Shown piece after piece: positions 41,735 to 53,031 of a stretch of 64,000 bases of DNA (the stretch's first letter is position 1; every line of letters begins with the position of its first letter). The notes under the pieces are model-generated. The model did no database searches. It was given only the letters and a program-made list of their open reading frames with translations, and had not been told where the DNA came from. Source of the DNA: Symbiodinium kawagutii (lineage: Eukaryota > Sar > Dinophyceae > Suessiales > Symbiodiniaceae); NCBI GenBank assembly GCA_009767595.1, contig VSDK01001483.1, positions 39,966 through 103,965 of the forward strand, in the 5' to 3' direction. The translations under genes were made by a program, and so were the position numbers.

Positions 41735-42290
41735 TAACGCTGCTGCTGCTAATGTGGCTGTTGTTGTCGTCGTTTTGTTGCTATTATTGCCGTTGTTGTT
41801 GAATTGTCATTGTCGCTATTATTGTTGCCATTATTGCATATTATTGCTATTGATGATGATGTTGTTTTTCTGGATTTTGCGGCATTCTGCGGCTGTGGTT
41901 GTTAACATTGCTGATGTTGTTTTCTTGTTTTCGAGGTCACATGTTTCTTATTTGCTGCTGCTATTTTGTTGATGATGAGGTTGTTCTTGTTGCTGATGTT
42001 CTTGTTGACGTGGCTGGTGCTCATGTTGCTGTACCTTTGTTGCTGTTTTTGCAGTGCTTGCCGTTCTGATTGTCGTCGTCGTGGTTGTGTTGGTGTTGTT
42101 TTTGTTGTTGTTTTTGTTGTTGTTGTTGTTGTTGTTGTTGCGGATGCTGTAGTCATTCTCACTATTTTGTTGTTTCTGGTTGTTGTCGTGGTCGACGGTG
42201 TTATTCCTGTTGTTGATGTGGTTGCCGATGTTGTTGATGCGGTTGTGGTTGTGGTTGTGGTGGGAGAGGAGGAAAACTACTGATGTGATG
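41735..42290. repeat. GTT/GCT/GTC-rich degenerate microsatellite
   Basis: About 550 bp of GTTGTT, GCTGCT and TTATTG-like triplets, with the purest GTT run at about 42110-42138. The ORFs of 86-137 codons on both strands are low-complexity artefacts. Confidence 0.88.
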
Positions 42291-42516
42291 CTTTGCGGCT
42301 CCATGACTGAGCACTGAACATCATTGCCATCAAACATCAAAAGACCACTGGTCATGACCAAGGATGTATCACCAAACTGTGATTGCCACCAAAAAAATAT
42401 CCTTTGCAGTCACAGTTTGGTGCTGCATGTGGTTGTCAGTCACAATCAGGGCTACCAATAATTAGTACCACCAACTATATTGTTTATATGCTTTGACATG
42501 TGAAATTATTTGATAG

Positions 42517-42620
42517 CCACTACCATATCAAAAAATATCAAACCACTACCATATCAAAAAATATCAAACCACTACCATACCAAACAACATCAAACCATAT
42601 CGAACCATATCAAACCATCA
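42517..42620. repeat. Tandem CCACTACCATATCAAA repeats
   Basis: Three ~27-bp units grading into CCATATCAAA 10-mers. Followed by AACCATTATCAACCA-like DNA at 42750-42900. Confidence 0.85.
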
Positions 42621-43098
42621 TTTCTCACATATCTTATTGCTAGCCTCGCCTCAGATGGGTATGGCCATGACCAACGTCAAGGCCACGGGGCATGGCCAGC
42701 GTGCCAACGCAGCCACGGTCGGCACTGTGCAGCGGGAATCAATGGGTATCAACAGTGGCAAGAGATGATCAACCAGCATCCACTATCAGCCATTGTCAAC
42801 CATGATCAACATTACCAACCATTATCAAGCATATTCGCCTAGGATCACTAGCCATGATCAACCATGCTATTCTGAAGCTCTAACCCACTCATTACCATGG
42901 GTTACTATCGATCTCAGATTGTTGGTAACTGTAAGCCATGTAGCCAATGGCAAATAGTGAGGTGCTTGCTGCAGCGCTTCGTGGCTGGTCTTAGTGGTTC
43001 TCGGTAATTAATAGTTGCCAATGATTCGGGATCATCATCAATAACAGTGATATACCAACATATTTGGCCTATCTGTGGCCATGGGGGCTCTGTTCCAG

Positions 43099-43290
43099 GC
43101 TATGGGGAGGACCGTAGAGAACCCCTCCCCTTCTCTTGAGACAAGTCATGTGGAGGTAAGTCACCACTGTAAAACTTCTGATGTTGGATCTGGACCTAGA
43201 GAATCGACGATCGCTTCACCTCCCGGATTCTTGCTTTGGTTTTGGAGGGAGGAGGACGGGAGGACACCCATCAGTTGACGTCCGATGTTT
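43099..43290 (+). CDS. Two exons joined by a 44-nt intron
   Basis: 43099-43155 is bounded by GGGCTCTGTTCCAG and GAG|GTAAGT and reads AMGRTVENPSPSLETSHVE. After CTGGACCTAG the second exon (43200 on) reads RIDDRFTSRILALVLEGGG and REDTHQLTSDVF. A GT near 43290 may be its donor. Both ends are phase 0. The intron would be 44 nt, GT-AG. No family recognised. Confidence 0.5.
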
Positions 43291-43399
43291 TCGTTTTTTT
43301 TTGAGTTGACGACCACAAATTGCCATTTTTGTAGTTGCGCGATGCCAAATCGAACGTTGAAATGGTCGGGTGTCCAAACTGCCAAAGCTTGAAGAAATC

Positions 43400-43982
43400 T
43401 GGCGAACAGAACACGATCACAAAATACAAAGTATGATCTGTGGCTACAGAGTATTTGGTGATGTTTCGTGGCCTGAGGGTTCCATGATTTTTGATCGATG
43501 TTCGTTGTTTATTGTTGTTGGGTAAGTTGGCAGAACCCAACACATCTCGATGAAGCCAAGGCGTTACAAAGTTTATTCGAACTGACTCAAAGCGCTGATA
43601 CACTGATATTGGACAACCAATGAATTGACAATGAATGAATGGTTCTGTTCTCAATTGTGTTGTACATACTTTGCTATTGTTGATATTGTTACTTGGATCT
43701 AATCTCCAAGAATCAGCACCTCACAGGTTTATGAGATCATGTTTGCTGCTTGATTGCTACGGTACATTAGATGATGCTATATACAGTACACGTTTTCTTT
43801 ATGGCCATCATGGAATCAACTACTGGCGCCAGAACTATGCTGATGTTTCACGAGCACATTCTTTGAGTAAGCTTCTTTTGGCGGTAGTGATAGTCACAGG
43901 CTTGGGGTTCTCATGTACCCTGAGCAATCGTGATGAAAATCATTCGTTCGGATTCTGATGTCATGAAACTCTGCCTTGGGAG
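43400..43982. other. No supported gene
   Basis: A 127-codon minus ORF (43654-43271) and a 107-codon plus ORF (43635-43958) overlap without splice support. Confidence 0.35.
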
Positions 43983-44333
43983 GAACGCTTTGATGAAATC
44001 TGCGACAAGTACGAGTTGCGCGATGGAGAAGCCGCAGGGCAGGCAAGACCCCTGCGTGGCTGGGAATGGCGCTTGGTTGTTCGATGCTGGGTTTTGCTTG
44101 TGATTGTTGGTGCACAAACCTCAGCACAGCTACAACTACAGGCTGTAAGTATACGAATATTATCTTATATTAAATTACATGCTACTATACTTACCAGATT
44201 TACTGCACTTCTGAATTCGTAGGGTACGGTGCTATGGCACAGATCATCTCCCGCAGGATCCTGGAGCTTGACCCAGGAACCAAGAACCAGAAGGGTGTCA
44301 CCTGAGGGGAAGGCCCAGTTTTCTCATGTCTGA
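43983..44333 (+). CDS. Two-exon gene end with membrane helix
   Basis: Exon 43983-44144 follows CCTTGGGAG and reads ERFDEICDKYELRDGEAAGQ, then RLVVRCWVLLVIVGAQ, a likely helix, ending GCT|GTAAGT. Exon 44223-44333 follows CACTTCTGAATTCGTAG and reads WHRSSPAGSWSLTQEPRTRR and SPEGKAQFSHV before TGA. Both junction sides are phase 0 and the intron is 78 nt. Exon 2 has another attractive frame (AMAQIISRRILELDPG) that does not match phase, and a 124-codon minus ORF overlaps. Confidence 0.48.
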
Positions 44334-44399
44334 AATGCTCAAAGTTCAAGGGCCATTTCCCAAGTGCAAGGATTCTGAAAGTTTTGTATGTGAATGGCC

Positions 44400-45108
44400 G
44401 GGTACTTCCTGACTTCCAGTTGAAAGGGCTTACTTGCGGCTCCAATGTTTTCAGATACCCCAGCAAGGATCTTGGTTGACACAGAGTCATGCTGAGTGAA
44501 ATCACCATGCAATCATGAAAAGAGTTTGGAACCTCAGGTGCGCCCCATACAGCCACAGAAATCGTGGAGTTCAACAGGTGTTTGACATTTTTGTTGACCT
44601 CATTCTTATTTTGTTCATTTGATTAGCCAACACATCCAAGATTGGATGGTTCCCCAAAAGGCCGGCTATCAGTATATTCTGGGTCCAAACCAGTGAACTG
44701 TTGGACTGTTGGTGTCAGGAGTGCCGTTGGTTTCTGAGGAGCGACTTCATAGGAATGCCCTGATGTTTTGTGGGTCACTGATACCATTGGCCGTGAACCT
44801 CACACAGTGTAAGCAAGGATTGGATATGTCTATTTGTTGATTTGTTTGTGTGTTTATTGGTTTATTAATGTATGAGTTATTCAGTTGTTCAAAAATCCTA
44901 CATGGTATGATAAACCATGTTGTAGTGACCATACATGTAGTTCAAATCCACATAGAACATCATATAACCTGGTGATCTTATATACACACAAAAGCTTTTG
45001 GGATGCAATCCAAGTACTCACCATGTAGATATGAGTATGTCATAGGTTCCGTCCGGAGGATTTTGTGTGCGAAGAATCTGGAAATTTGTTTCTTTGTATT
45101 ACACTCAG
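44400..45108. other. No supported gene
   Basis: Apart from the minus ORF 44574-44200, which I do not accept, I see only short frames and AT-rich DNA. Confidence 0.35.
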
Positions 45109-45312
45109 GGGCTCACAAACGATCCAACCTCAATTTGGGCAAAGTTGGTGAACTTCTCTAGACTAGCCGTGCAGCTTGCCTCCTACCCCATGGTCTGCAA
45201 ATGGTTAGATTCAGATCTGTTTTATATGTCATCCTCAGATTACTTCTTACTTGGCACAAAGCATGCCATGGCTTTGGAGGAGCTGGATGTCTCATGTCTC
45301 AAGCCACAATGA
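45109..45312 (+). CDS. Terminal exon of an unknown gene
   Basis: Follows the strong acceptor TTTCTTTGTATTACACTCAG in phase 0. It reads NDPTSIWAKLVNFSRLAVQL, YPMVCKWLDSDLFYMSSSDY and KHAMALEELDVSCLKPQ and ends in TGA: 67 residues. No competing antisense frame. Likely helical. Product unknown. Confidence 0.55.
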   Translation, partial: GLTNDPTSIWAKLVNFSRLAVQLASYPMVCKWLDSDLFYMSSSDYFLLGTKHAMALEELDVSCLKPQ

Positions 45313-45319
45313 TCCAATA

Positions 45320-45970
45320 AGTTGTTTGCTTCTTCACTATTTTTGTTCCCTTTGGTACACAATTTTCATGAGATTCACTGCGCCATGACGTGTTCATCGA
45401 ATGCGCCATGATGCGCCTATCTATAAAGTCAATAGATTTACCCAAAATTCACATAGATTATCATAGATTTATTTACTATTTCACAATATTTCACACCTCT
45501 TTCCACACCCAATGAGTTGGTCGCACGCAGGTGGCAGATTGGCTCACCTCTGGCGAGTCTCCTGGATTGTGCCAAGCTGACGGGTTTAACCAAGCTCGAT
45601 AGTGGTGAAGAATGGCTAAGAAATAACCAGCAATAGAGGTCTATTATGGTTGATTATGACCTCATGTGTGATGCTTATATACCTTGTGGAACACAGAGCG
45701 CAGTTGGCCAAACATATAATATTGCGAATAGACACCTAGTTTTAGGTCATCGCGGGTTATGACCAAGAAGGATCAATAGGGGCTGAGGCTGAGACTAATA
45801 ATAATCATTTGAACAACAGCAGTGAGATTCCATGCGTATATCCATGGCCATGGGGGTAACGCTCAACTGTTCCAAGCTATGATAGTTTTTGGTTAACCAA
45901 CACTTTTTGGGTATATAGTAATTACACCATTTTACTTCATGGATATACACATATCATCAGCTAGTAGCCA
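45320..45970. other. No supported gene
   Basis: AT-rich, apparently non-coding DNA, with a GCGCCATGA repeat at about 45382 and 45408. Confidence 0.4.
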
Positions 45971-45971
45971 G

Positions 45972-46305
45972 GGTCAATATTGGTGCTGATTGGCCGTGCG
46001 AGATTGCCATCAGAGTGGGCAATGTTTGCTTGAATGTTTCCATCTCAGCCGCAACAGAAACCATGACGGAGGTGAATACATGTTCCATTCATAGGTCGAC
46101 GAGTCATGTTTTGTCCTGTAGAACGATAGAAAGAATTAGAAACACAAACAATATACGCACAGGCTTCTTTTACTTGAGTGCTCATGCTTGTTTCCTTTGC
46201 CTGCAAATTGCCGAGGGACCCACCACCACTTCGTCCGAATGCCAACCTAGACCAGAATCCAACATGGGATCTTTGAAACTAAAGTTTGCTCTCAACACTC
46301 ATTGA
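45972..46305 (+). CDS. Two-exon gene end
   Basis: Exon 45972-46071 follows TAGTAGCCAG (phase 2) and reads GADWPCEIAIRVGNVCLNVS and ISAATETMTE, ending GAG|GTGAAT. Exon 46216-46305 follows GCAAATTGCCGAG in phase 0 and reads TTTSSECQPRPESNMGSLKL, then KFALNTH and TGA. The 144-nt intron is a multiple of three and open, so readthrough gives the same frame. Confidence 0.48.
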
Positions 46306-46627
46306 ACATCAATCCCTCAAATATCCAAATGGTGCCCTTTCCTGTCAATCAGCAGCATCGCTGAAATTTATTCTTGGCTCATTACTATCAGCATAGGTGG
46401 TTCGTCACCATGATCGCTCTTGGTTGACCCATCCGTACTCAGCCATTGTTCTTATATCATGAAACTACCCACTACCTTTTGAAACTACCCAACTACTAGT
46501 GGCTACCTCACTACTGCCCATCATCAATGGTCTTATTGTTGCTTGCTGATCAACAGACCATGCTATCAACCATGGTGAATCACTGGTGAGCCACTCTTGC
46601 AGAGTGGGGCCCCACGTCTTTGCATAG

Positions 46628-46750
46628 CTCAGGTGGGAAGTAACACCAAAGCGCGTGGCCCAACGCTTCAAGATGGACGAGGAGGACGCACAGGTGCCAG
46701 CTGGACCTGCAAAGGAAGGGCAGGCTTTGAAGAGTTCAAATAGTGCTTGA
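46628..46750 (+). CDS. Terminal exon of an unknown gene
   Basis: After CGTCTTTGCATAG, in phase 0, it reads LRWEVTPKRVAQRFKMDEED and AQVPAGPAKEGQALKSSN, then TGA. Charged, with mostly G/C third positions. A 96-codon minus ORF (46755-46465) overlaps and reads fairly well too. Confidence 0.48.
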   Translation, partial: LRWEVTPKRVAQRFKMDEEDAQVPAGPAKEGQALKSSNSA

Positions 46751-46799
46751 ACCACTTCTAGTAGGTTAGGGTGTTCTTTTGGATGTTATAAGCAGCTCA

Positions 46800-47280
46800 T
46801 TAGCATGAGTTTAAGCTCTGACATAACCAGAAAACACCAGGAAGGGACGTGTTTGCAGGAAAATGCAGGAAACTCGTGTTGGAATGAGATACTTTCCACC
46901 GTGACGAGTTTCCTCGGCGACTTTCGTTTTTTCCCTGCACTGCAGTGAGCGAACAGTTCCCAACAGCGAGCCATAGCGTAGCAGCATGCTGATGATTGAT
47001 TTCTAAGAAGGCTCGGACTGCTGTAGACTGCACAGTTGTTACCTTGTGAGGAATATTTTTCTTACAAAGGAAGACCACAGAAAAAAACAGTGGAACATAA
47101 TGGCACCCTGTCCATGGAGGGTGCCCTCAGAGCCATGCAGCGGCCCTTGCTTTTGCTTTTCTATCAATAGCATCGAGCTCCTAAGAATGGTGCGCTAGTA
47201 CATCCTAGGGTTGCAGCAACTGCTTCAACCTTCAGATGAACATGTTGTTTGGAAACATGTGTGATGTTTGGTTGATGTGG
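46800..47280. other. No supported gene
   Basis: Minus ORFs 46974-46786 and 47078-46800 overlap in different frames, and neither has splice support. Confidence 0.3.
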
Positions 47281-47281
47281 T

Positions 47282-47358
47282 TTGATCATCATTGGTTCTT
47301 GGAGCGATCTTGTTGACATGGATGACTGGAGGTCTCCTTGCAATCCCCACAGAAGTAT
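47282..47358 (+). CDS. Exon candidate with canonical donor
   Basis: The frame SWSDLVDMDDWRSPCNPHRS ends at ATAG|GTGAGA. A second plus frame is hydrophobic (LGAILLTWMTGGLLAIP) and a 118-codon minus ORF overlaps. The donor is the main support. Confidence 0.3.
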
Positions 47359-47706
47359 AGGTGAGAGATGTGGCGCAGCCAGATCATACCAGCATGATTG
47401 GCCGATACGCAGGGATAAACCAGTCAGATGCTTGCTCCGAATCCATTTTTTGAATATACACTTTGTGTAGAACCATCCCGTTGCAGCAAGTCCTTCTACT
47501 AGTATGCTCTTTACCGGCAATCTGAATGTACCAGCCTATTGAGCTCCAGAAGCGCGCTCGTTACTTCACAAGGAGATCCTTTACCATATCAGCATAATTA
47601 GTACCGATGATATCATCATATCAGGGTCTGTCTCTCTTGAAAGCATCATGCGATCTTGCGCCCCTATTTAAATGGAATAAAACTCTCATAAGAAACGATA
47701 AGTATG

Positions 47707-47784
47707 TCTCAAGATAGGGGTACCTCCAAATCAATCATGTATAGTAATAAACCACCCATTTTGGGGGTCCCCTACTTTGAGAAA
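47707..47784. mobile_element. Small inverted-repeat element, family A copy 2
   Basis: Ends TCTCAAGATAGGGGTACC and GGGGTCCCCTACTTTGAGA are inverted repeats, with AGTAATAAACCACCCATTTT in the centre, as in the copy at 24023. It lies 30 bp before the ORF at 47814. Confidence 0.7.
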
Positions 47785-47813
47785 CACCCGGAAACACTCA
47801 TATTAATTATACA

Positions 47814-48041
47814 TTGAACCCTGCAACTTCCACCATGATCAACTCTCGGGAAGGGTCAACTCATGTTCAAGAATTGTGCATTTTGCGGAAACATGGTGTG
47901 GTCCAGGACGACAATTGGCACATGGTTTGTGTGTTTGACCCAAATTCAACCCGGCGTGGTCATTGGCTAAATGAGAGTATCCATTTGGTTAAGTTACACA
48001 CCAACCCTCCCGCAGTGTTTGTTTTTTTAGGGAGACACTAA
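47814..48041 (+). CDS. 75-codon open frame
   Basis: Reads TSTMINSREGSTHVQELCIL, RKHGVVQDDNWHMVCVFDPN and STRRGHWLNESIHLVKLH, ending in TAA. Charged and varied composition. The initiating TTG is only a frame edge, so the true start is either ATG at 47835 or a splice site. Product unknown. Confidence 0.4.
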   Translation: MNPATSTMINSREGSTHVQELCILRKHGVVQDDNWHMVCVFDPNSTRRGHWLNESIHLVKLHTNPPAVFVFLGRH

Positions 48042-48249
48042 CAATTGTTTGGGTAGATGCTCTCAAGTCGGCATTTGTTGGGAACCTCCTAAACAATACA
48101 TGACCAACAAATTGCCTTTCAAAGCCATGGTGGCCAACACACATCTTTGACCAATGCAGTTCCATACCTCACAGCTACGCCCCCGTCAACTTAATCTATC
48201 CAAGGAAACTAAATGGGGCACTCCAGCTTGTCCTCGGCTTGTTTTCCAG

Positions 48250-48530
48250 GGTACCTAGGTTTTGAAAGTTTTGGTCCATAGCCATTTGACTTCTTGATTC
48301 TGACTTCCAGTGGATAGGTTGTCAACCGTGTATGTTCAAGTGGCAACTCCCAAAGAGGAGTCTTGGCCATGGCTCAGGTTTTTCTCGCTTGGATTGCACA
48401 GGGTCTTGACTTCAAGGCAGCCGGGTGGAGCCAATCATTGTTTGTTGTCGCAGGGTTGCCGAAACACACAAGGCCATTGGTGGATCAGCCTTGCGGGTAT
48501 GGGTGTCCCATGATTAAGTGTGGGGATGCG
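48250..48530 (+). CDS. Coding-like stretch, two frames
   Basis: One frame reads LSTVYVQVATPKEESWPWLR and meets CTCAG|GTTTTT at 48379. A second frame reads MAQVFLAWIAQGLDFKAAGW and SLFVVAGLPKHTRPLVDQPC. They may be two exons or one exon and chance. Confidence 0.3.
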
Positions 48531-48539
48531 TTTGTGTGT

Positions 48540-49600
48540 TCTTTGGAATTATGTTATGTGTATATACAATATTGTATATGTATGGTCGAAAACTGCATAT
48601 GTACATGAACATGTGATAGGTATAAGATACAAGAATATATTTTGTAGCAGCAGGAAGGGAGAGAGAAGTCGAACATGTTTCTATATCGAAATGCCACAGT
48701 TCAAACATTTTTTCGGACATAGGCATGAACGAGTACTGTCAATAGATCCATCAGGATATGTCACGGTATGAGTCAAAACCCGTTGTCCAAACGGGTCCAA
48801 AACCCCCGAAAGGTGAACAGCTCTTGACTGTTCTGTTCACTTGAACCGATGCAAGTCGGCATCTTGCCGCTTGATTCCTGTTTCAAGATTGACACCACAT
48901 GCAATTGCATGTGTAGGCCTACATATATAGATACGGAAATATATATATATGTTGATTCTGTCAAAATAAAACAGATAGGTTGTTAGATTAGCCGAGCATG
49001 TCTCGGGATATCCAGGAGTATCCCCTCCCTATTTTGCTTTGTTCGATACCTATATAGATATAGACACATGATGGATAGATACCCTACACCTCTCATTTGT
49101 TTGCATATATGTGTTGTTTTGACGATGGTTTTACTGTTGAGGAGTACACCCCTATTATCATCATTATTCATACTGTATCTCCACTGTGGTCGCTATATAC
49201 AGTATATATGCCGAGTGTAATGGTGATGGTGATGGTGGTCGTGGTGGTGCTGCTGCTGCTTCAACACCAGGACACTAACATTGTAGCTGTGGAACACTGT
49301 AGAAACCAATCATTGCAAGCACTGATAGGCGGAGCAACATAGCCAAGTTACATTGTGGTTCATTAGTTGTTAGTTCATGGCTTCTGTATTCATGCTTTTC
49401 CATAGGTTCAGAACGTTTTCTTGTCAATGGGTTTCTGATGCCCCAAACCACCAGCAAAACAAGTCGCAATAGGTCAGCAACATCAATACTGTTTTATCAT
49501 GTTTTATCATCATTGCACTGGCAAGTCAACATTAACTATCGGATTCATTGGACTGACCAATCACCATTAGCTCGTGCCTGGCACCTCATGCCTTACTGTT
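48540..49600. other. No supported gene
   Basis: AT-rich, with TATATA runs near 48930 and 49190 and a GGTGATGGTGGT/GCTGCT patch at 49220-49262. ORFs up to 83 codons lack support. Confidence 0.4.
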
Positions 49601-49607
49601 GCGATTG

Positions 49608-49930
49608 ATGGTTGCCATCTCACTGGGTCACCACCGGGTTCGGCTTCACAGCTGGGTATCCGAAGCTGAGGTTCGCAATGCCGAAGCGCAAGCGCAAGCC
49701 TCTGCCATGGCACCTTCCCCGTCTTTGCTCGAGAGCGCCTAGGTGACATTGGGACATCACCAGTTCTGCGGTTGTTGTTACAGGACGTGGAAGTTGTAGA
49801 AGCAGCTTTGGTGGCAGTAGATGTTATTCTTAGCTGTACACTACCAAGAAACATGAGTGAATTCTCCAATGCAGATGATTCTGATGTGCTTCGAATATAC
49901 CAGCGCCCATGGTCATGGAAAATATCTTAG
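49608..49930 (+). CDS. Two-exon model with 47-nt GC-AG intron
   Basis: Exon 1 starts at ATG (49608) and reads WVSEAEVRNAEAQAQASAMA and PSPSLLES, ending GAGAGC|GCCTAG (49736). Exon 2 starts at 49784 after TGCGGTTGTTGTTACAG and reads DVEVVEAALVAVDVILSCTL and NMSEFSNADDSDVLRIYQ, ending in TAG. Phase 0 on both sides. The unspliced alternative also keeps exon 2 open in another upstream frame (FARERLGDIGTSPVLRLLLQ). Helical, alanine-rich; no family named. Confidence 0.48.
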
Positions 49931-50124
49931 AAGGTATCATATAAAGGTTTATACATAATTATACATATAGCATTGCTTCGTACACCTCAACATTGTCGAT
50001 TGGCTTCATCCTACACTGCTGATCAACCACACACTCCTTGTGTGGGGAAATCATTGGAACCAACTTGGTCCTGGTGATGTTTTTTCCTCGTGGAGCAGTT
50101 CCCTTCACTCTCATCAACCTTTAG

Positions 50125-50338
50125 TTGTTGAGCACCGTGCAGGTGTGCAGGTGTGCAGGGTGCAACAGAGAGTGCAAAAAGGGTCCCGCTTCACAAGCAG
50201 CTGGCACTGCGATGTCGTGGCGCTGGCCGTCAGGGGGTGTTTCGATGTCATGAAATTAATGGGCCAGAAGGAAGGGACCAAGATTTGCCAGTGATATTAG
50301 TTTCAGCAACAGCAATAAGACACATGTTACGAGCTTAA
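50125..50338 (+). CDS. Coding-like segment, frame uncertain
   Basis: One frame reads SSWHCDVVALAVRGCFDVMK and LMGQKEGTKICQ, with about 75% G/C third positions. Another reads VPLHKQLALRCRGAGRQGVF and HEINGPEGRDQDLPVILV. Both are plausible; the strand is probably plus. Confidence 0.33.
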
Positions 50339-50664
50339 GTAGGGGCAAGTTCTTTTTCAGACTATCTAGTCATGGTGCCTTTTCAGCCTATTTCATGGCA
50401 CTCTGGCAATCTGAAATGATACTTGCACCACGGTCGAGGTGGTAAAATATTGTAAACAGAATTCTGCCCCAAAGAGGCCCCTGGTTCTGTTTCCATAAAC
50501 TTCGCCCGGAGATGCAGAACTAAGCAGGCATGGGGCCGCCAAATAACATGTATGTGCAACATGATGCAACGATATAAATGGTGTTTATGTAGACGTGAAC
50601 AGGCTAGAGACGACAGATGAGATTTGGCCTCAAGTTGGAATGATACGCGGTTGGGTATGAAAAA

Positions 50665-50925
50665 TCAATCAAGATGTTCCTTGTCTTGTTGCTTTTGGGG
50701 GTCGTACTGCCTTCTTTCTGGTGGATCAGGGCAACCCAGTTTGAGCGAATGCAAATCAAGAGGAATGCAAAGGACAGCTGTTGAGCATTTCCAAAGCTCG
50801 GTGGAACCCTGTCGCACCAGAGCAACGTTTTCTTCGTTTTCGGTCCAATGTTTGTGTTGGATACAGCTGGCCAGCAGAATCATGAGCTGAACAGTATACC
50901 CAATGCTCCTGTTCGGTTGTTGCAT
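50665..50925 (-). CDS. 86-codon open frame, terminal
   Basis: Reads HWTENEENVALVRQGSTELW, CIPLDLHSLKLGCPDPPERR and YDPQKQQDKEHLD, ending in TGA. Highly charged at the end. The plus ORF opposite is poorer. An acceptor upstream was not pinned down. It would run head-to-head with the lysine-rich plus-strand exons. Confidence 0.45.
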   Translation of the reverse strand: MQQPNRSIGYTVQLMILLASCIQHKHWTENEENVALVRQGSTELWKCSTAVLCIPLDLHSLKLGCPDPPERRQYDPQKQQDKEHLD

Positions 50926-50955
50926 TGTTGCATCGGATCTCCCAGGTCAAAGATT

Positions 50956-51012
50956 CAACCGGGAACTGTGACTGTAGACGAACTCCTCTCAACCATCACA
51001 AGAATCGCAAGG
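50956..51012 (+). CDS. Exon with canonical donor
   Basis: Bounded by GATCTCCCAG and GCAAG|GTGAGT. One frame reads KIQPGTVTVDELLSTITRIA. A second frame (phase 0) is lysine- and arginine-rich at its end and joins in frame to the segment at 51388. Possibly the first visible exon of the lysine-rich gene. Confidence 0.45.
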
Positions 51013-51387
51013 TGAGTGACAATAGGTTTTGGGTGCTCAAATACGCATACATCATGCCCATCCATGCCCAGCTAGGAGATGGTTCAAAGGTCTTGTGGGA
51101 CCTGAGACATACAAAACTGTTTGGTGGGTTTCAAACAGGTTTTATTTTCCCTAGAACGCTACCTAAGAAACTGTTTCAAACATGTTTCAAATGGTTGGCT
51201 GACTCATATTTAAAAAAAAGGGTTGAAACCACCAACCAGAAAAGATTGCTCCAAAGAATCACCTTCTACATACTGAATTGCTTGTGTGTGTGTGAGTTTT
51301 CCCCTCGTAGAATCAGCTTCCAGGTGGGATACCGCACAGACATTATGGTGACGGAGATTCACAGCACAAACTCTTGATGCCCTCTCC

Positions 51388-51513
51388 AGGTGACCCTGTT
51401 CGGACCAGATGTAGTTGTCAGACCCATTTTTGCAGGCGACAAGAAAGTGAAGAAAGAAAAGAAGGAAAAAGTTGAAAAGAAAAAGAAAGAAGCTTGTTTC
51501 GAAAGTTCAAGCT
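51388..51513 (+). CDS. Lysine-rich exon 1
   Basis: After GCCCTCTCCAG it reads TLFGPDVVVRPIFAGDKK and KKEKKEKVEKKKKEA. An internal acceptor-like CCATTTTTGCAG lies directly before the lysine run. AAGCTG|GTTGCC may be the donor. Such K/E tracts often form charged single helices or linkers. Confidence 0.45.
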
Positions 51514-52785
51514 GGTTGCCAGCTGTTACTTGGTATTAGAGCCAGGACTATTACAGGGATGCTCACGCCCTCACCTGGGGGGCCGGGCTTTCGAGGACTT
51601 TGCATTGCTCCTCCGCACAGCGTTTCTCTCTTCGTAAATGCTCTATCAATCACCGTCAACTGGCAGCAGCATGTTTGTAGCTAGTCGCCACTGCCTGAAG
51701 ATCATTATGCCTATGCAGCATTTGATCGCTTCTTACTTTGAAACCTTGCAGTGAGTGCTTGTGGTTGTCGAGGCGCCAAGTATTGCACCAAAAGCGTGGA
51801 ATTGTGAATTTCCTGACAGAAAAATGGATGCCGTTCCTGCTCCTTTGAGGCTGTGACAAACAGCAGAGTAGTGGTACTGGGCAATGTTTGACCCATGCCC
51901 ATGTCGGAAAGCAAAGCTTGTCCAGATGAAAGAGGATTCTTTGAGGAACTCTTTCCTCCCTACTGCGTATGATTGCTCGTCCGAATACCGGCTGCTTCCA
52001 AAACACTAGTCCCCTGACATCGAACAGTCAACTCTTGCTTTTCAATGCTTTGAATGAACCTGGCTTTAGTCGTCTAAGAAGGGGGGTAGTAAGCTGAATG
52101 GTTTTGTTGCTCTTGCATTACTCATCTAGGAAGCTGCAGTCGTAGATTGGTGGTTGAAGCCTGCGATAGATTGCCAGTATGTCGCCCATAAATTGTTGTT
52201 GTCCCCAATATGGCTTCATGATGTCCGCTGAAGTTGGTTGCGCACATCAAGCATCAAAAAACGATCATTTGAGAGGGGAACCAGAAGTTTTTGTACACAC
52301 CAGCTAGTGACACCCCCATTGCCACCCTAAATGTTTAAATGTTACGTTTAGCCATGGTATTAGGTCCATAGATTGGATACCCAGAGTCACAGTGTTGGCT
52401 TCTTGACACCACAAGTGACAGTTTATTGATGGTGACCTGGGTACCATTCTCAGAACTGGATAGCTCATTCCATTCTGGACTGACGATTAGGTGAGAGCAA
52501 GAAACGGTGACAGGATAACTAAAGACTCGGGCGGGTAATGGTGTAATGAGTGTCCGATGCATGACACATGAGTCATGACTCATGACTTGGCGTCCTAACT
52601 CATCAGTGGCACAACATTGGTGCTCCACAAGATACTGCCTTTCCTACACTGGTGTGGAGCTGCATGTGTATTTGCTAATGCTTCATACCTGATAAGGAGT
52701 ACATTTGTCTTGGTTGGCTCAACATCCTAGGGTGTTGCAGAGAGTTCGCTTCTTGTGAATGTTTGAGTGTTGCGTGTGAGCTATA

Positions 52786-52956
52786 GGAAAAAGGAAAGAA
52801 AGAAAAAAAGGACAAGACTGAGAAGGGAAAAAAAGAGAAGAAGGAGACCTTCAGCATCCCAGCCGTGCTGCCGTGTTTTCCTTGGCCGTTGTCCACCTTC
52901 GCTTCCATACTGAACAGCAATGGGCACTGTGGGGTCCCGCTTTCCGCTCTGAACCG
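52786..52956 (+). CDS. Lysine-rich exon 2, runs into assembly gap
   Basis: After GTGTGAGCTATAG it reads EKGKKEKKDKTEKGKKEKKE, then TFSIPAVLPCFPWPLSTFAS with G/C third positions, up to the N run at 52957. Confidence 0.45.
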
Positions 52957-53012
52957 NNNNNNNNNNNNNNNNNNNNNNNNNNNNNNNNNNNNNNNNNNNN
53001 NNNNNNNNNNNN
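52957..53012. other. Assembly gap of 56 N
   Basis: Both sides of the gap carry AACCG, so a short repeat may be collapsed here. Confidence 0.95.
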
Positions 53013-53031
53013 AACCGCTCCTCTTTGCTTC

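Noticed and set aside
41902-42361. Asparagine- and threonine-rich ORFs on minus
   Set aside because: They are products of the GTT-rich repeat block.
44200-44574. 124-codon minus-strand ORF
   Set aside because: It conflicts with a phase-consistent plus-strand two-exon model and lacks an acceptor. It remains possible.
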